Origin: Micromonospora echinaurantiaca
Lineage (GTDB): Bacteria; Actinomycetota; Actinomycetes; Mycobacteriales; Micromonosporaceae
Assembly: GCF_900090235.1 (NCBI RefSeq)
Contig: NZ_LT607750.1
Location: forward strand, 3,670,501 to 3,734,500
Direction: 5' to 3'
DNA length: 64,000 nt
Each line of letters opens with the position of its first letter. Position 1 is the stretch's first letter. Of this stretch, positions 19,200-28,425 are shown piece after piece. Under the pieces are notes generated by a model. That model ran no database searches. It was not told the DNA's origin and saw only the letters and a list, made by a program, of their open reading frames with translations. Position numbers and translations under genes: made by a program.

Positions 19200-19943
19200 G
19201 CTTCGTGTCTCCTGTGAGACGATTCGATCCAGCCTCGCCCGGATCTCAAAATGGTGGGGTCGCATCCGGCGGCCGTTCGTCAGATCACCACCTGACACGG
19301 ACCCTGACCACCTACGACCCCGATCGACTCAGACAACAGATCCTACGGGCTGTTTCGTTATCGGGCGAAGACGTCGCCTGGTGCGGGTCGGTGTCCAACT
19401 CACGAGGTGATGCTGTGCAAGTTGGTGATGATGAAGGTGGCCTCGACTAACACGCAGCGGGCGCGTTGGTAGTAGCGCGAATCTTCCTGTTCTCACCCAA
19501 TCAGGTCGGTCGGAGCCCGGGCGCAGATGGTCTCTGCCACGCTACTGATTAGCGCGAAGCCAATCGTGGCCCAGCTCGGGATACGCCTCAGTCGCACGGC
19601 GGGCCCCTCTCTAAGAATTCACAACATCCGCTGAAACGACTTGACAGCAGAGGTTCGGTGCACACGTTGAAACATAAGGCCAGCTTATAGGAATTCAAGC
19701 TTTCTTGACGATGTATCAGTTCGATTTTGAAGAAGTCAGGTATGGCAGAGGTATAACCAGTCCACAGTTGCACCGTTTGTAGAGCTCCTGGTCGAACCTG
19801 GTAGTCGACAACCACAGCGCCGACAGCGAGCCGACCGCCGCCGACGCGGCAGCGTGCATGGATCGTGTGCCCGATCCCGCGCCAGCGCGGCTCGGCACAG
19901 ATGGCCTAGTACTGCAACGGCAGTTGTGGATGCTGTGTAGTGC

Positions 19944-20253
19944 ATGATGTCTGCCGTGACGGTGGCGGTGGTCGATGCGTGGGCGGCGGAGCTGGATCGG
20001 TTGCACGCTCGGATCGCAGGCCGGTTCCGGCGGGCGGAGCCGCGGGCTCGGGTCCGGCAGTACCTGTGTGGGCTGGCGGCGGGGCTGCAGCGGAAGAACG
20101 GCTGGACCTTGGCCGAGCGGGCGGGTGAGGTGTCGCCGGACGGGATGCAGCGGTTGCTGCGGTGGGCGGACTGGGACGTCGAGGCGGTCCGCGATGACCT
20201 GCGGGACTACCTGATCGAGCACCTCGGTGACCCGCAGGGCGTGCTGATCGTCG
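19944..20253 (+). pseudogene. IS701-like transposase, N-terminal fragment
   Basis: WAAELDRLHARIAGRFRRAEPRARV, KNGWTLAERAGEVSPDGMQRLL and WADWDVEAVRDDLRDYL are typical N-terminal blocks of IS701-family transposases (cited here in part). The frame loses similarity after GVLIVDTH, before the catalytic core. The 740 bases upstream (19200-19940) contain no supported gene and probably include the substrate-binding gene's promoter. Confidence 0.6.
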
Positions 20254-20295
20254 ACACTCACCGCTTCACCAGCGCCACACGCCACTACGGCCCCC

Positions 20296-20660
20296 GCCGT
20301 GACCACGGCCGACCGTTACGCGGCCAGTCTGCGGCACTCGTTCAACAAGCTCATCGGGCAACTCCACCACTGCCTGCAATCCCGCGACGAACACCGCGAA
20401 GACCTCGGGTTTCCGACACCCGCCACCGCAACAACGTGACTCTCGACTGCATTGGGTGTCTGTCCGCGACGTCATGAGCTGGGCGGATCCTGCGCCGGCC
20501 CGCAGCCCAACCGCTCGACGCGGATCGCGAGGGCTCGGCGGAGCGGATGTCAATCGTTGACGTTGCCAACGGACAGCATGAATGCCAGTGAGCGGCCGAC
20601 GCCGTCGCAGGCGAGGCTGATCTTTTTGGTACTCGTGGCGACAGCCAGGAGGTGGATGGA
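20296..20660. pseudogene. Short relics of IS110 (plus) and IS5 (minus) transposases
   Basis: On the plus strand DRYAASLRHSFNKLIGQLHH (about 20305-20365) resembles the extreme C-terminus of an IS110 transposase. On the minus strand TKKISLACDGVGRSLAFML (about 20640-20560) is the middle of an IS5-type transposase. Both are isolated fragments. From 20661 to 21400 nothing is supported. Confidence 0.4.
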
Positions 20661-21406
20661 CGTCGAGCGGCAACGCTTTCCGCTGCCTCATGCGCCGTGC
20701 GGTCGGCTGATCTATGCGGTGACATCACCGGCTGGATGCGGTCGAGCGCCCACACCTCCGCGAAGTGGATCCTAAACCACTTGCGGCCGCGGCAAGGGCC
20801 AGCACCCGGTCAGCAGCGGGCTGGCCTAGCGTCTGGTGGCCGGGATGGTCATGCCTCGCCGTGGTCAATCTCGACGTCGCGGCGGTGGCTCTCGGCGCTA
20901 TCGCGGCCCTCACCACGGCTGGCGTGGCAGGCGTCCTCCCGCTCATGCGGCTGACGGCCTCTTCAGAGAAGGAGCACGGCTCCAACAGGCATGCTGGCCA
21001 CAACCGTCCAAGGCAAATTCCGGCCAGGTCACTTCCCTTCCGCCAAACCCGAAGACGTTTAAGGATGTTCCTAGAGCCACCGAGAAAGACATGCATGGGA
21101 GTGGGTCGGCAAGAAGATGCACCTCGAGAATCTGGAAAATAATCATGTTTATCGTATCCCAGTCCCGCCGTGGCCATCACCTTTGCCCCTGTCATCCTTG
21201 GAGTCGGAGTCGCATATGCTTAGCACCAAGGGATTGCGGTTGGCGATATGGCTGATGGCGAAGCCGATCAGGCTGGCGCCTCCGCCTCTAGCAGCCTCAT
21301 CTAAGACTGAGCTGCGCTCCTGTCACAACGGCCTCCGTTCATCTCACACGATTCACCGTAACCAAGCAGGAGGGTTCTGGCACGCATCCTAACGCGGGCT
21401 ACCCTC

Positions 21407-21598
21407 ATGGACATCATCTGGAGCGCGGAACGATCCTCCGAAGACGTCGAACACGTCTCGCTCGAGGTTGATCGCCGGAGCTTCATCACCGGCCTTCCCA
21501 CGCGATCGGCAAAAGGTGCACTGGTGAGGGCCTTCCCGCGAATTGATCGAGCGCCTCGTCGAGATATCGCCGACTTTCCTAACCTGTACCAACGCTGA
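21407..21598 (+). CDS. Small hypothetical protein upstream of the TIR gene
   Basis: 63 residues (MDIIWSAERSSEDVEHVSLE at the start). No ribosome binding site is evident and no family is recognised. The first half has actinomycete-like third positions. It could be a short coding gene at the head of the operon or a remnant. Confidence 0.25.
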   Translation: MDIIWSAERSSEDVEHVSLEVDRRSFITGLPTRSAKGALVRAFPRIDRAPRRDIADFPNLYQR

Positions 21599-21692
21599 CG
21601 TAAATCAGGAGAACGTCACCGACGTCGTCGGCAACGACCGTCCGTGAATTGAAGGAAACAACGCGGGATGGGGTACCGATGAACGATCCAAC

Positions 21693-22328
21693 ATGGCCTT
21701 CACGACAGCTGACAGCGCGAGGCCATCAAACACGAATTCGACCTACGGGATTGCCATGACTAGAACATCGAGCCTGGATATGAGCCCCAGTGCCGTCGAG
21801 GTCCAGGCTCAGCGCCACCAGGCACTTCCACGTACGATTTCCAAAACGGTCGGCGATGCCGGCTTCGACATCTTCCTCAGTTACAACAGCCTCGATCGGG
21901 AATGGGTCCAGGGGATCCGGGATTCGCTGGAAAGGCAGGGTCTCGCCTGCTGGATGGACTCTATGGAATTGGCGCCAGGCGACCATGTTGCCGCCCAGTT
22001 AGAAACGCTGCTCGACACCGTTCCGGTGGCCGCCATAATAGTCGGTGGTCACGCTATGGGCCCCTGGCAGAGACATGAATACTACGCTTTTTTGAACCGA
22101 TGGATCCGTACGACGTCGGCGTTACAGCCGGTCCGGCTTATCCCGGTGCTCATTACCGGCGCGAACGGGCCGCTCGCGCTGCCTCCGCTGGTGCGCTCCC
22201 TTAACATGGTTGACCTGCGTACCGATTGGGCCGCCGGCATGCAGCGACTGGCCGACGCGACACACGCGCACCGAAAAGCGCGAGCCATCGAGAAACCACT
22301 ACCGCGCGCCACCTTGACAGCCCTCTAG
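21693..22328 (+). CDS. TIR-domain protein
   Basis: 211 residues if the first ATG is used; ATG codons at 21756 and 21783 are also possible, and none has a strong ribosome binding site. The TIR domain starts at FDIFLSYNSLDREWV (about residue 58), continues with LERQGLACWMDSMELAPGD and VAAIIVGGHAMGPWQRHEYY, and ends near 190. The Glu in WQRHEYY is at the place of the catalytic Glu of TIR NAD-cleaving enzymes. There is no second effector domain. It lies 30 bases before the carrier-condensation gene, on the same strand, so it appears to belong to the operon. Whether it degrades NAD, makes a signal nucleotide or is a scaffold is unknown. Confidence 0.82.
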   Translation: MAFTTADSARPSNTNSTYGIAMTRTSSLDMSPSAVEVQAQRHQALPRTISKTVGDAGFDIFLSYNSLDREWVQGIRDSLERQGLACWMDSMELAPGDHVAAQLETLLDTVPVAAIIVGGHAMGPWQRHEYYAFLNRWIRTTSALQPVRLIPVLITGANGPLALPPLVRSLNMVDLRTDWAAGMQRLADATHAHRKARAIEKPLPRATLTAL

Positions 22329-22358
22329 GCCGACCACCCGCCGATATCGGGAGCAACG

Positions 22359-23912
22359 ATGCAAGAGTTGGAAGTCCGCGAGGAAAGCTTACCGGAATCG
22401 ACGATATCTACAAGGGAACACTTGATCGCCCGCGCGTTCGCCGTGGAGCTCGGTCTTCCATGTGTCGACCCTGACGAATGCTTCTTCGAAAACGGCGGCA
22501 CTTCATTGAATGCTGTGCTTCTCGTGGCGAACTTGCAAAGGCAGGGTTTGCGAGTCTCCCTAGATCAAATTGCGCGGTTCCCCACCGCGCGCCGCCTCGC
22601 CCGCGTCGCAGTTGAGCGCGACGATGCAGCGACCATCATCCATCCTGCACCAGAGGGCCGGATTCCTCTTCTCCCGATGCAGCAGGAATGGCTAGCCAAT
22701 GGGATACCCAGGCCGGGGTCTAATGTTGTAGGTTTTCTCCTGAACGCGTCCGAGCCACTCGACTTCGCCGCGATGGATGCTGCAGTCCGCGCGGTGGTCG
22801 ACCACCACGACGGCTTGCAACTTCGATTGAATCAACACGATTGGCCGCGGACCCAACGCCTAGACCGCACACCCGCCGGGCCATTCCTACGCATGTTGGC
22901 GAGATTCCCCGACGATGAGCTGGAACTCCAGCGCATCGCCGACGAACTGCGCAGCGATTTGGATCCGATCGATGGCCCGGTTGTCCGGGGTGCGCTCTTT
23001 CCGGGGAGCGACGATGAGGTTGGCCGCCTTCTCATCGTGGTGCATCATTTCTGCGTAGACGCGGTTTCCATGCAGATCGTCCTGGCGGATCTTGACACCG
23101 CATACATGCAGATCAGGAATGACAACCAGGTGGTGTTGCAGCGACGGTCGAGCAGCATCTTGGAACTGGCACAGGCGGCTTCAATGTTCCATCTGAGGCC
23201 CAGCGCAGCCGAGTCAGTGACATATTGGCTGGAGCAGGCCGAGCTTCTGCGCTCGGAGGATACCGAACCACGTCTTACGCTGACGAGGCGGCGTACCGGG
23301 CAAATTATAAAAGAAATTTGTGGAGTCCGCCCTTCTGTACGGGTCCTCTTCGGTGCCCTGGCATATGCCGTACGCCGCTCGGAAATGCGAGACGTGCTCG
23401 CGGTGCGGATGACCCACCACGGCCGGGGACGGTTTTCCGCCCAGCTTGACCTCGCGCGGACCGTCGGATGGCTCGCCACGCAGATTCCTGTGGTGCTCGA
23501 CCTGCGAGCCATCCAGAGCGTCGGCGGCGCGATGGCATTGGTTGATCAGGCACTCGCCCGAGCACTGCGCTTTGGCGAGAACTACCAGTCCCTCGCCCAA
23601 TGGCTGGCTGGACCGGCGGGCGCAATTATTAGGTCGGTCCGTGAACAGAGCGACGTCACCTTCAACTACTACCTGCGACAGCCGAACCTGATGCGCGACG
23701 CACAGCTGGCGCCGGCTAACCAGCAGCCTCACTTCATGCCCACGGATACCACGCGAGTGCCCGCCATGGCGCTGTACATCAGTGGCGACTTCACAGGGCC
23801 GATGTCCCTCCGCTGGCAATTCGATCCGGCGATCTACGACACGGATCTCATCGATCGACTCGCAGAGACGCAGGTCGCCGCAATCAAAGAGGTCTGCGAT
23901 GGCGACAAATGA
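22359..23912 (+). CDS. NRPS carrier-condensation didomain protein
   Basis: 517 residues. The N-terminal peptidyl carrier domain (about 20-90) has FFENGGTSLNAVLL, whose Ser would carry phosphopantetheine. A condensation domain follows (about 100-510): PLLPMQQEWL at the start, the active-site motif as VVHHFCVDAVSM (HHxxxDA instead of the usual HHxxxDG), and FNYYLRQPN plus a late GDFTGPMSLRWQFD segment. The order T-C without an adenylation domain means that it works in trans with other proteins of the operon. It overlaps the MFS gene by 14 bases. Confidence 0.88.
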   Translation: MQELEVREESLPESTISTREHLIARAFAVELGLPCVDPDECFFENGGTSLNAVLLVANLQRQGLRVSLDQIARFPTARRLARVAVERDDAATIIHPAPEGRIPLLPMQQEWLANGIPRPGSNVVGFLLNASEPLDFAAMDAAVRAVVDHHDGLQLRLNQHDWPRTQRLDRTPAGPFLRMLARFPDDELELQRIADELRSDLDPIDGPVVRGALFPGSDDEVGRLLIVVHHFCVDAVSMQIVLADLDTAYMQIRNDNQVVLQRRSSSILELAQAASMFHLRPSAAESVTYWLEQAELLRSEDTEPRLTLTRRRTGQIIKEICGVRPSVRVLFGALAYAVRRSEMRDVLAVRMTHHGRGRFSAQLDLARTVGWLATQIPVVLDLRAIQSVGGAMALVDQALARALRFGENYQSLAQWLAGPAGAIIRSVREQSDVTFNYYLRQPNLMRDAQLAPANQQPHFMPTDTTRVPAMALYISGDFTGPMSLRWQFDPAIYDTDLIDRLAETQVAAIKEVCDGDK

Positions 23913-25200
23913 GAACGCCGTCGGAATCACTCTGCGCCCCATGACATCCTCCTTGCGATCCATGTCGTTCGTCGAACGCGTTCTTCTGCTGAATGCCTTC
24001 GTCCTCAGCTTCGGATTCGGCCTGTACGCGACTACCAGCGTCATTTACCTAACGCGTTTCTCGCATATTTCTGCCCAGCAGATCGGCCTGGCGCTCTCTG
24101 TCTCGGGCATCCTTTGGATGCTTGTGGCTGGCTCTGCCGGCCGTACCGTGGATCGCGTCGGTGCGCGGGAAACCGCCATCGGCGCTGGCCTGCTCAGCGC
24201 CGCCGTTGTTCCCTTGATGATCTTCGCCCAGGGATTCCCGGCATGCTGTGCCGTGCTCTGCGCTTTAGCGATTACCCAGAAAGTCAGCAGTGTAGGACAC
24301 AGCGCCTTGGTTGGTCATCTGCTCGACCAGGATCGGCGTGTCAAGGTCGCCGCCCGCAACCACAGCATGTCGAATGCGGGGCTGGCAGTCGGCAGCGCGG
24401 CGGCCGGCGTTGCCCTCGTTGTCGGCACCCGTTCCGCGTTCGTGGTGATCCTCGTCGTATTTTCAGCATCGCTCGCCGCGGTTAATCTGATGACCCGCCG
24501 CCTACCCAAAGTGACGCCGGGCGTCGTCCGGCGAACGAACGCCAGCCGGGTGAGCCGGCGCCGGGGATTCCTCTTCCTGTCTGTCGTCATCGGACTAATT
24601 TCTATCCATGAGACGATCCTTGTAATCGGCATGCCCCTATGGCTGCTGCACCACACGCGCGCGCCAGCGCCCCTAGCCGCCTGGCTGACCATCGCGAACA
24701 TGGCCTGCGTCGTCTTGTTTCAGGTTCATGTGGCCCAACGGACCGACTCGGTTCCGAACGCACGACGCGCCGTTGCGCAGGGAGCGATCGCCGTGGCTGC
24801 CGCATGCGTCGTCATCGCCCTGGCCTCGTTGCCGCGGTCCGCCACGATCGCCACCTCGATCCTTCTGTTGGGGGTGCTGACCCTTACTTACGGCGAGATG
24901 CGCGTCGCCGCGGGCGGGTGGGGACTGCGCTATGGCATTGCACCGCGGGCCGAGCACGGTCTCTACGGTGCCATCTTCTCCATGGGCAAAACAGCCGAAA
25001 CTGCAGTAGGCCCGGCCGTGGTCACCTTCATGACCGGCAGCTTCACCATCTTGGGTTGGGGCATCTTGGCCGCCGGATTCGTCGGCTTGGCATTCCTGAT
25101 CCGGCCAGGAGCAGCCTGGGCCGTGAAAGAGCAAACCGTTCGCTTGGCGGCCTCCGTCGAGCCTGGGCCCACCCCGACCGGTGTGGTCGTCCGGACGTGA
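23899..25200 (+). CDS. MFS exporter
   Basis: 433 residues from an ATG that overlaps the condensation gene by 14 bases and has AAAGAGG upstream. About twelve membrane helices are visible, starting with RVLLLNAFVLSFGFGLYATT. The loop 2-3 signature is present in the form GSAGRTVDRVGAR. MFS proteins of this type export drugs or the product of their own cluster. The stop is followed within 40 bases by an orphan ribosome binding site and ATG at an IS110 junction, so the insertion probably separates it from the next genes. Confidence 0.87.
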   Translation: MATNENAVGITLRPMTSSLRSMSFVERVLLLNAFVLSFGFGLYATTSVIYLTRFSHISAQQIGLALSVSGILWMLVAGSAGRTVDRVGARETAIGAGLLSAAVVPLMIFAQGFPACCAVLCALAITQKVSSVGHSALVGHLLDQDRRVKVAARNHSMSNAGLAVGSAAAGVALVVGTRSAFVVILVVFSASLAAVNLMTRRLPKVTPGVVRRTNASRVSRRRGFLFLSVVIGLISIHETILVIGMPLWLLHHTRAPAPLAAWLTIANMACVVLFQVHVAQRTDSVPNARRAVAQGAIAVAAACVVIALASLPRSATIATSILLLGVLTLTYGEMRVAAGGWGLRYGIAPRAEHGLYGAIFSMGKTAETAVGPAVVTFMTGSFTILGWGILAAGFVGLAFLIRPGAAWAVKEQTVRLAASVEPGPTPTGVVVRT

Positions 25201-25227
25201 TCAGAAACCGCAACCACATCGCCCGGA

Positions 25228-25240
25228 GGGAATCTCAATG
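25228..25240 (+). promoter_or_regulatory. Orphan Shine-Dalgarno and ATG at the IS110 junction
   Basis: GGAGGG is followed by AATCTCA and an ATG (25238-25240) 38 bases after the MFS stop, exactly the spacing expected for the next operon gene. The ATG leads straight into the IS110 end, so it looks like the 5' edge of an interrupted gene or its leader. Confidence 0.4.
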
Positions 25241-25246
25241 ACCGTG

Positions 25247-26437
25247 TCAAGCCCTCGCCGAGAGCGGGGGCGTGTTATGGAACTCGCGGTCGTCGCGCAG
25301 CAGTGCTCAGAGCACGTCGACCACTCTGCGGGCCAGGGCGATGACGGCCTGGGTGTGGCACAGTCGACGGTCGCGTTTGCGGCGGTGGAACGTCTGGGAA
25401 GCGCCGCCGGCGCGGAGGCTGGACCAGGTGGCCATGTAGATGACCCGGCGCAGGCCGCGGTGATAGCGCTCGGGTCGGTGCGGGTTGCTGGTACGGCGGC
25501 CGGAGTCGAGGGGCACCGGTGCGAGCCTGGCCTAGGCGGCCAGCCGGGCCGGGGTGCCGAACGCGGCCAGGCCGCCGGTGGCGACGAGAAACCCCGCGCC
25601 GAGGATCGGCCCCACGCCGGGTATGCTCTCGATAATCTTCGCCTGAGGGGGCATACGGAACCTGTCAGGGAGCAGCCTGTCGGTGTCCTTGATCTCCGGG
25701 TCCAGGTCCGGCAGCCGGCGGGCCAGCCGGGCGATCAGAGCGGCGTTGGTGGCCTCGGCGGGCAAGCGCACGGTCTGCGCGGCCGCGGCGATCAGCGCAT
25801 TGTCCACCATGGCCCGGACGCCCCTGCGCCATGCGCCGGCATCGGTAAAGTACGCGGCCAGCTCGGTCGGACCGGCGTCAGGGACCGCTTGCGGGGTCTG
25901 GTAGCCGGCCACCAGGATCAACGCGCTGCGGGTGGAGTAGTCGAAGGCCCGCTCCAGCGCAGGGAAGATCGCGGTGAGCAGCTCGCGCAGCCGGCTGACA
26001 CCGCGCACCCAATCGGCCAACAGGTCGGCGCGGTGGGCGACCAGCAGCGACAACTCCACCACCAGCTCGTTCGGCGTGAGCAGCTCGATCAGGTCGCGGC
26101 GCAGCCCGGCAGTGTCGGCGATGACCCGGGCGTCCCTGGCGTCGGTCTTGCCCTCACCGGCGAATGCACCGGCCATCCTGTTGACAATCCGGCTGGGCAC
26201 GTAAAGCACCCGCTGACCGGCCGCGACCAGCAGCGCCGCCGCCGCGCAGGTCAGGTCCACCGCCCACCACACCTCGACGCCGGCCAGCCCGGCGCGGGTG
26301 ATCAGCGCCCCGATCGCGGCCCGGTCGTTGACGATCCGCATGGATCACAACAGCCGCCCCTCTGCATCGAATGCCGCCGCGTGGCGCGCTTCCTTGCCCG
26401 CGTCGACACCCGTTCGGACCACTTCCCGAGCCGTCAC
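25247..26437 (-). pseudogene. IS110-family transposase (copy B), three nonsense codons
   Basis: The frame is open and collinear with the intact copy at 40947-42134 from VRTGVDAGKEARHAAAF to FHNTPPLSARA, apart from three in-frame stops: TGA for the Trp in RLLWSMRIVND (26345-26347), TAG for the Tyr of LAAYARLAP (25532-25534) and TGA for the Trp of VDVLWALL (25307-25309). No frameshift is seen. It splits the metabolite operon between the MFS and carrier-protein genes. The catalytic region KTDARDARVIADTA is intact, but the protein cannot be made. Confidence 0.85.
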
Positions 26438-26560
26438 CCAGCCCGACCTTCCCTCCGCGTAGGTCAACCCCGTGGACAACCCCGCCGGCAGGTCCTTAGA
26501 CAGCGACGACACGCGCAGATCTCAATCAGCGGTCGGGGCGACCAGAACGGCGAGGCGGCC
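26438..26560 (-). ncRNA. Candidate bridge-RNA region of IS110 copy B
   Basis: Upstream of the transposase start lie CCCCGCCGGCAG, TCCTTAG and CGCAGATCTCAATCAGCGG (26513-26531), the last block identical in the segment upstream of copy C. The right boundary of the insertion should be near here, leaving about 100-130 bases before the carrier-protein gene. Confidence 0.45.
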
Positions 26561-26666
26561 ATTCCCTCCGAGCCATCGCACGGCAACCAACCATCAGCCA
26601 CACTTCGCGGCCCTGGGCATCCAGGGCTCCAACCCCAGACCCTTCGACCCTAAGGATCGATCCACC

Positions 26667-26909
26667 ATGACTGACATCTCTGCTGAGGTCGCCGCTGTCT
26701 GGTGCGAGCTGCTCCGCAGCAACACCATCGATGCGGACGATAACTTCTTCGCGCTCGGCGGCGACTCGATGGACGCCGTCGTCCTCATACAACACCTCGT
26801 CGACAATTTCGGGGTCGAACTGTCAGTCGCCGACGTGTTCCGCGACGCGCGTTTCTCGGCGGTCGTCTCGCTCGTACAGCAGCGCGTTCGGCTCGCCGCT
26901 GTCAATTGA
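26667..26909 (+). CDS. Free-standing peptidyl/acyl carrier protein
   Basis: 80 residues. FFALGGDSMDAVVLIQHL has the phosphopantetheine Ser in the GGDSMD motif; four-helix carrier features follow (VELSVADVFRDARFSAVVSL in part). AAGGAT is 9 bases upstream of the ATG. Its partner is probably the adenylation enzyme encoded 20 bases downstream. Type II carrier proteins of this kind accept an amino acid and present it to a condensation or other modifying enzyme. Confidence 0.9.
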   Translation: MTDISAEVAAVWCELLRSNTIDADDNFFALGGDSMDAVVLIQHLVDNFGVELSVADVFRDARFSAVVSLVQQRVRLAAVN

Positions 26910-26929
26910 CACCTAGAAACGAGACTCTC

Positions 26930-28417
26930 ATGACCAGCACCAACATTTTCGATCTCTTGTGTAAACAATCAGTTGCTCAATCCGATGACGTAGCCTATAT
27001 CGGCACCGATCGTGAGTACAGCTACGCGGAGCTGTTCGAACAGTCCCGCTCTGCAGGTAACTTGATTAGTGCGGCGATGACTCGCCCAGGCCCCGTCGCG
27101 GTGATCACTTCCATGTCGGCGGCCCGAGTTCCCGCAGTGCTCGCCGTAGCAGCCGCCGGAGGCACGCTTATTCCGATGGACCTCGAATGGCCTGCGGAAT
27201 GGCGACGAACAATTATCGAGAAGTTTGCATGTACCGGGGTTCTCACGGACGACGCAAGCATGCTCGACGAGCTGGACGGAACTGTTCTTCCCGTGCCCGT
27301 CCTGGGCGGGGATCTCGTCATGACGGCATGTCGGGCCAAGCCAATCACCACGTGGCAGGAACACCTGAGCACCCTGCAGTACCTCATCTTTACCTCGGGC
27401 AGCACCGGGGCACCCAAGGGCGTTGGCATGAGCGTCGACGCTGCCCGTCGCCACATCGTCAGCACGATCGCCTGGCTAAATTTGGCTCCTAGTGATCGCG
27501 TCTTGCAGTTCGCCCGGCTGGCATTCGACACGTCGCAGGAGGAGATCTGGCCCGCGCTGTTCGCCGGCGCAACAGTGGTTGCCGGCGTCGTGACCACGCC
27601 GACCTTCTCCCAGCTCCAGAATCGTATCCGCGATTGCGGCGTGACCGTGCTCGAGCTGCCCACGGCGTACTGGCGACAGTGGGCGTCGTATCTGCGCGAT
27701 CGTCAACCGGATCTGCCGAGTCTTGCGACGGTGATCCTAGGTGGCGAGGCCGCGTACGAGTGTGACGCGCACATGTGGCGCGCCGGGGGGCTTGGCCGAG
27801 TCCGTCTGATCAACTCGTATGGGCCGACGGAGGCTGGCATCACCGCCTCCGCCTACGAAGTTCCCGCCATGGTGCCGGACACCCCGGATCCCCTGCCAAT
27901 CGGGTATCCCCTGCCCGGCAAGGAATTGATGCTCGACGAGAGCGAGCTCCTCATCTCGGGATCCACGCTTGCCGACGGCTACTTCACCGCCGACGGGTTC
28001 TTCACGGACCGCTTCGCGGGTGGGCGCTTCTACCGGACCGGCGACCTTGTCCGCCAACTGCCGGACGGATCGTTCGTTTTCCTCGGTCGCGTCGACCGCC
28101 AGGTGAAGATCCTCGGCCGGCGGATTGAATTGGAAGCCATCGAGGCCGCCCTAGTGCGCGCCGGAGCCCTGGAGGCCCGAGTCGAGACTAGCAACGACGT
28201 TCGCGGCCGGACACGCCTGCACGCGCTCGTCGCCGCGGACGTCGACGTCGACCTGCTCCGCTCGAAGCTGCGCGACATACTGCCGGACGCCTTAATGCCA
28301 GCACGCATCGTCGCCGTAGGAAGCCTGCCGAAAAACGCCGCGGGGAAGGTTGACGTCCGCGCTGCACGCCTGCTTATTGCGGAGCCTTCGAACATCGCAC
28401 CGGCAACGGCCAGTTAG
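26930..28417 (+). CDS. Free-standing adenylation (AMP-binding) enzyme
   Basis: 495 residues, the normal size for a single A domain. A3 is YLIFTSGSTGAPKGV, A4 AFDTSQEEIW, A5 INSYGPTEAGI, A7 FYRTGD, A8 GRVDRQVKILGRRIELEAIE and A10 PKNAAGKVDV with the catalytic Lys. By position the binding-pocket residues read roughly D-T-E-E-I-G-S-I-T-K. The Asp is typical of alpha-amino-acid substrates, and the pattern recalls ornithine-type codes; this is a hand alignment and only a guess. There is no attached carrier domain, so it loads a carrier in trans. Confidence 0.9.
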   Translation: MTSTNIFDLLCKQSVAQSDDVAYIGTDREYSYAELFEQSRSAGNLISAAMTRPGPVAVITSMSAARVPAVLAVAAAGGTLIPMDLEWPAEWRRTIIEKFACTGVLTDDASMLDELDGTVLPVPVLGGDLVMTACRAKPITTWQEHLSTLQYLIFTSGSTGAPKGVGMSVDAARRHIVSTIAWLNLAPSDRVLQFARLAFDTSQEEIWPALFAGATVVAGVVTTPTFSQLQNRIRDCGVTVLELPTAYWRQWASYLRDRQPDLPSLATVILGGEAAYECDAHMWRAGGLGRVRLINSYGPTEAGITASAYEVPAMVPDTPDPLPIGYPLPGKELMLDESELLISGSTLADGYFTADGFFTDRFAGGRFYRTGDLVRQLPDGSFVFLGRVDRQVKILGRRIELEAIEAALVRAGALEARVETSNDVRGRTRLHALVAADVDVDLLRSKLRDILPDALMPARIVAVGSLPKNAAGKVDVRAARLLIAEPSNIAPATAS

Positions 28418-28425
28418 GGGAACTA

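Noticed and set aside
20765..21142. Frame with a hydrophobic stretch (VALGAIAALTTAGVAGVLPL)
   Set aside because: The rest of the frame is basic and low-complexity, with no ribosome binding site; it could be a relic of a membrane protein but cannot be supported.
25181..26653. A 490-codon plus-strand frame
   Set aside because: Antisense of IS110 copy B, running from the MFS stop; no domain and no start signal apart from the orphan ATG.
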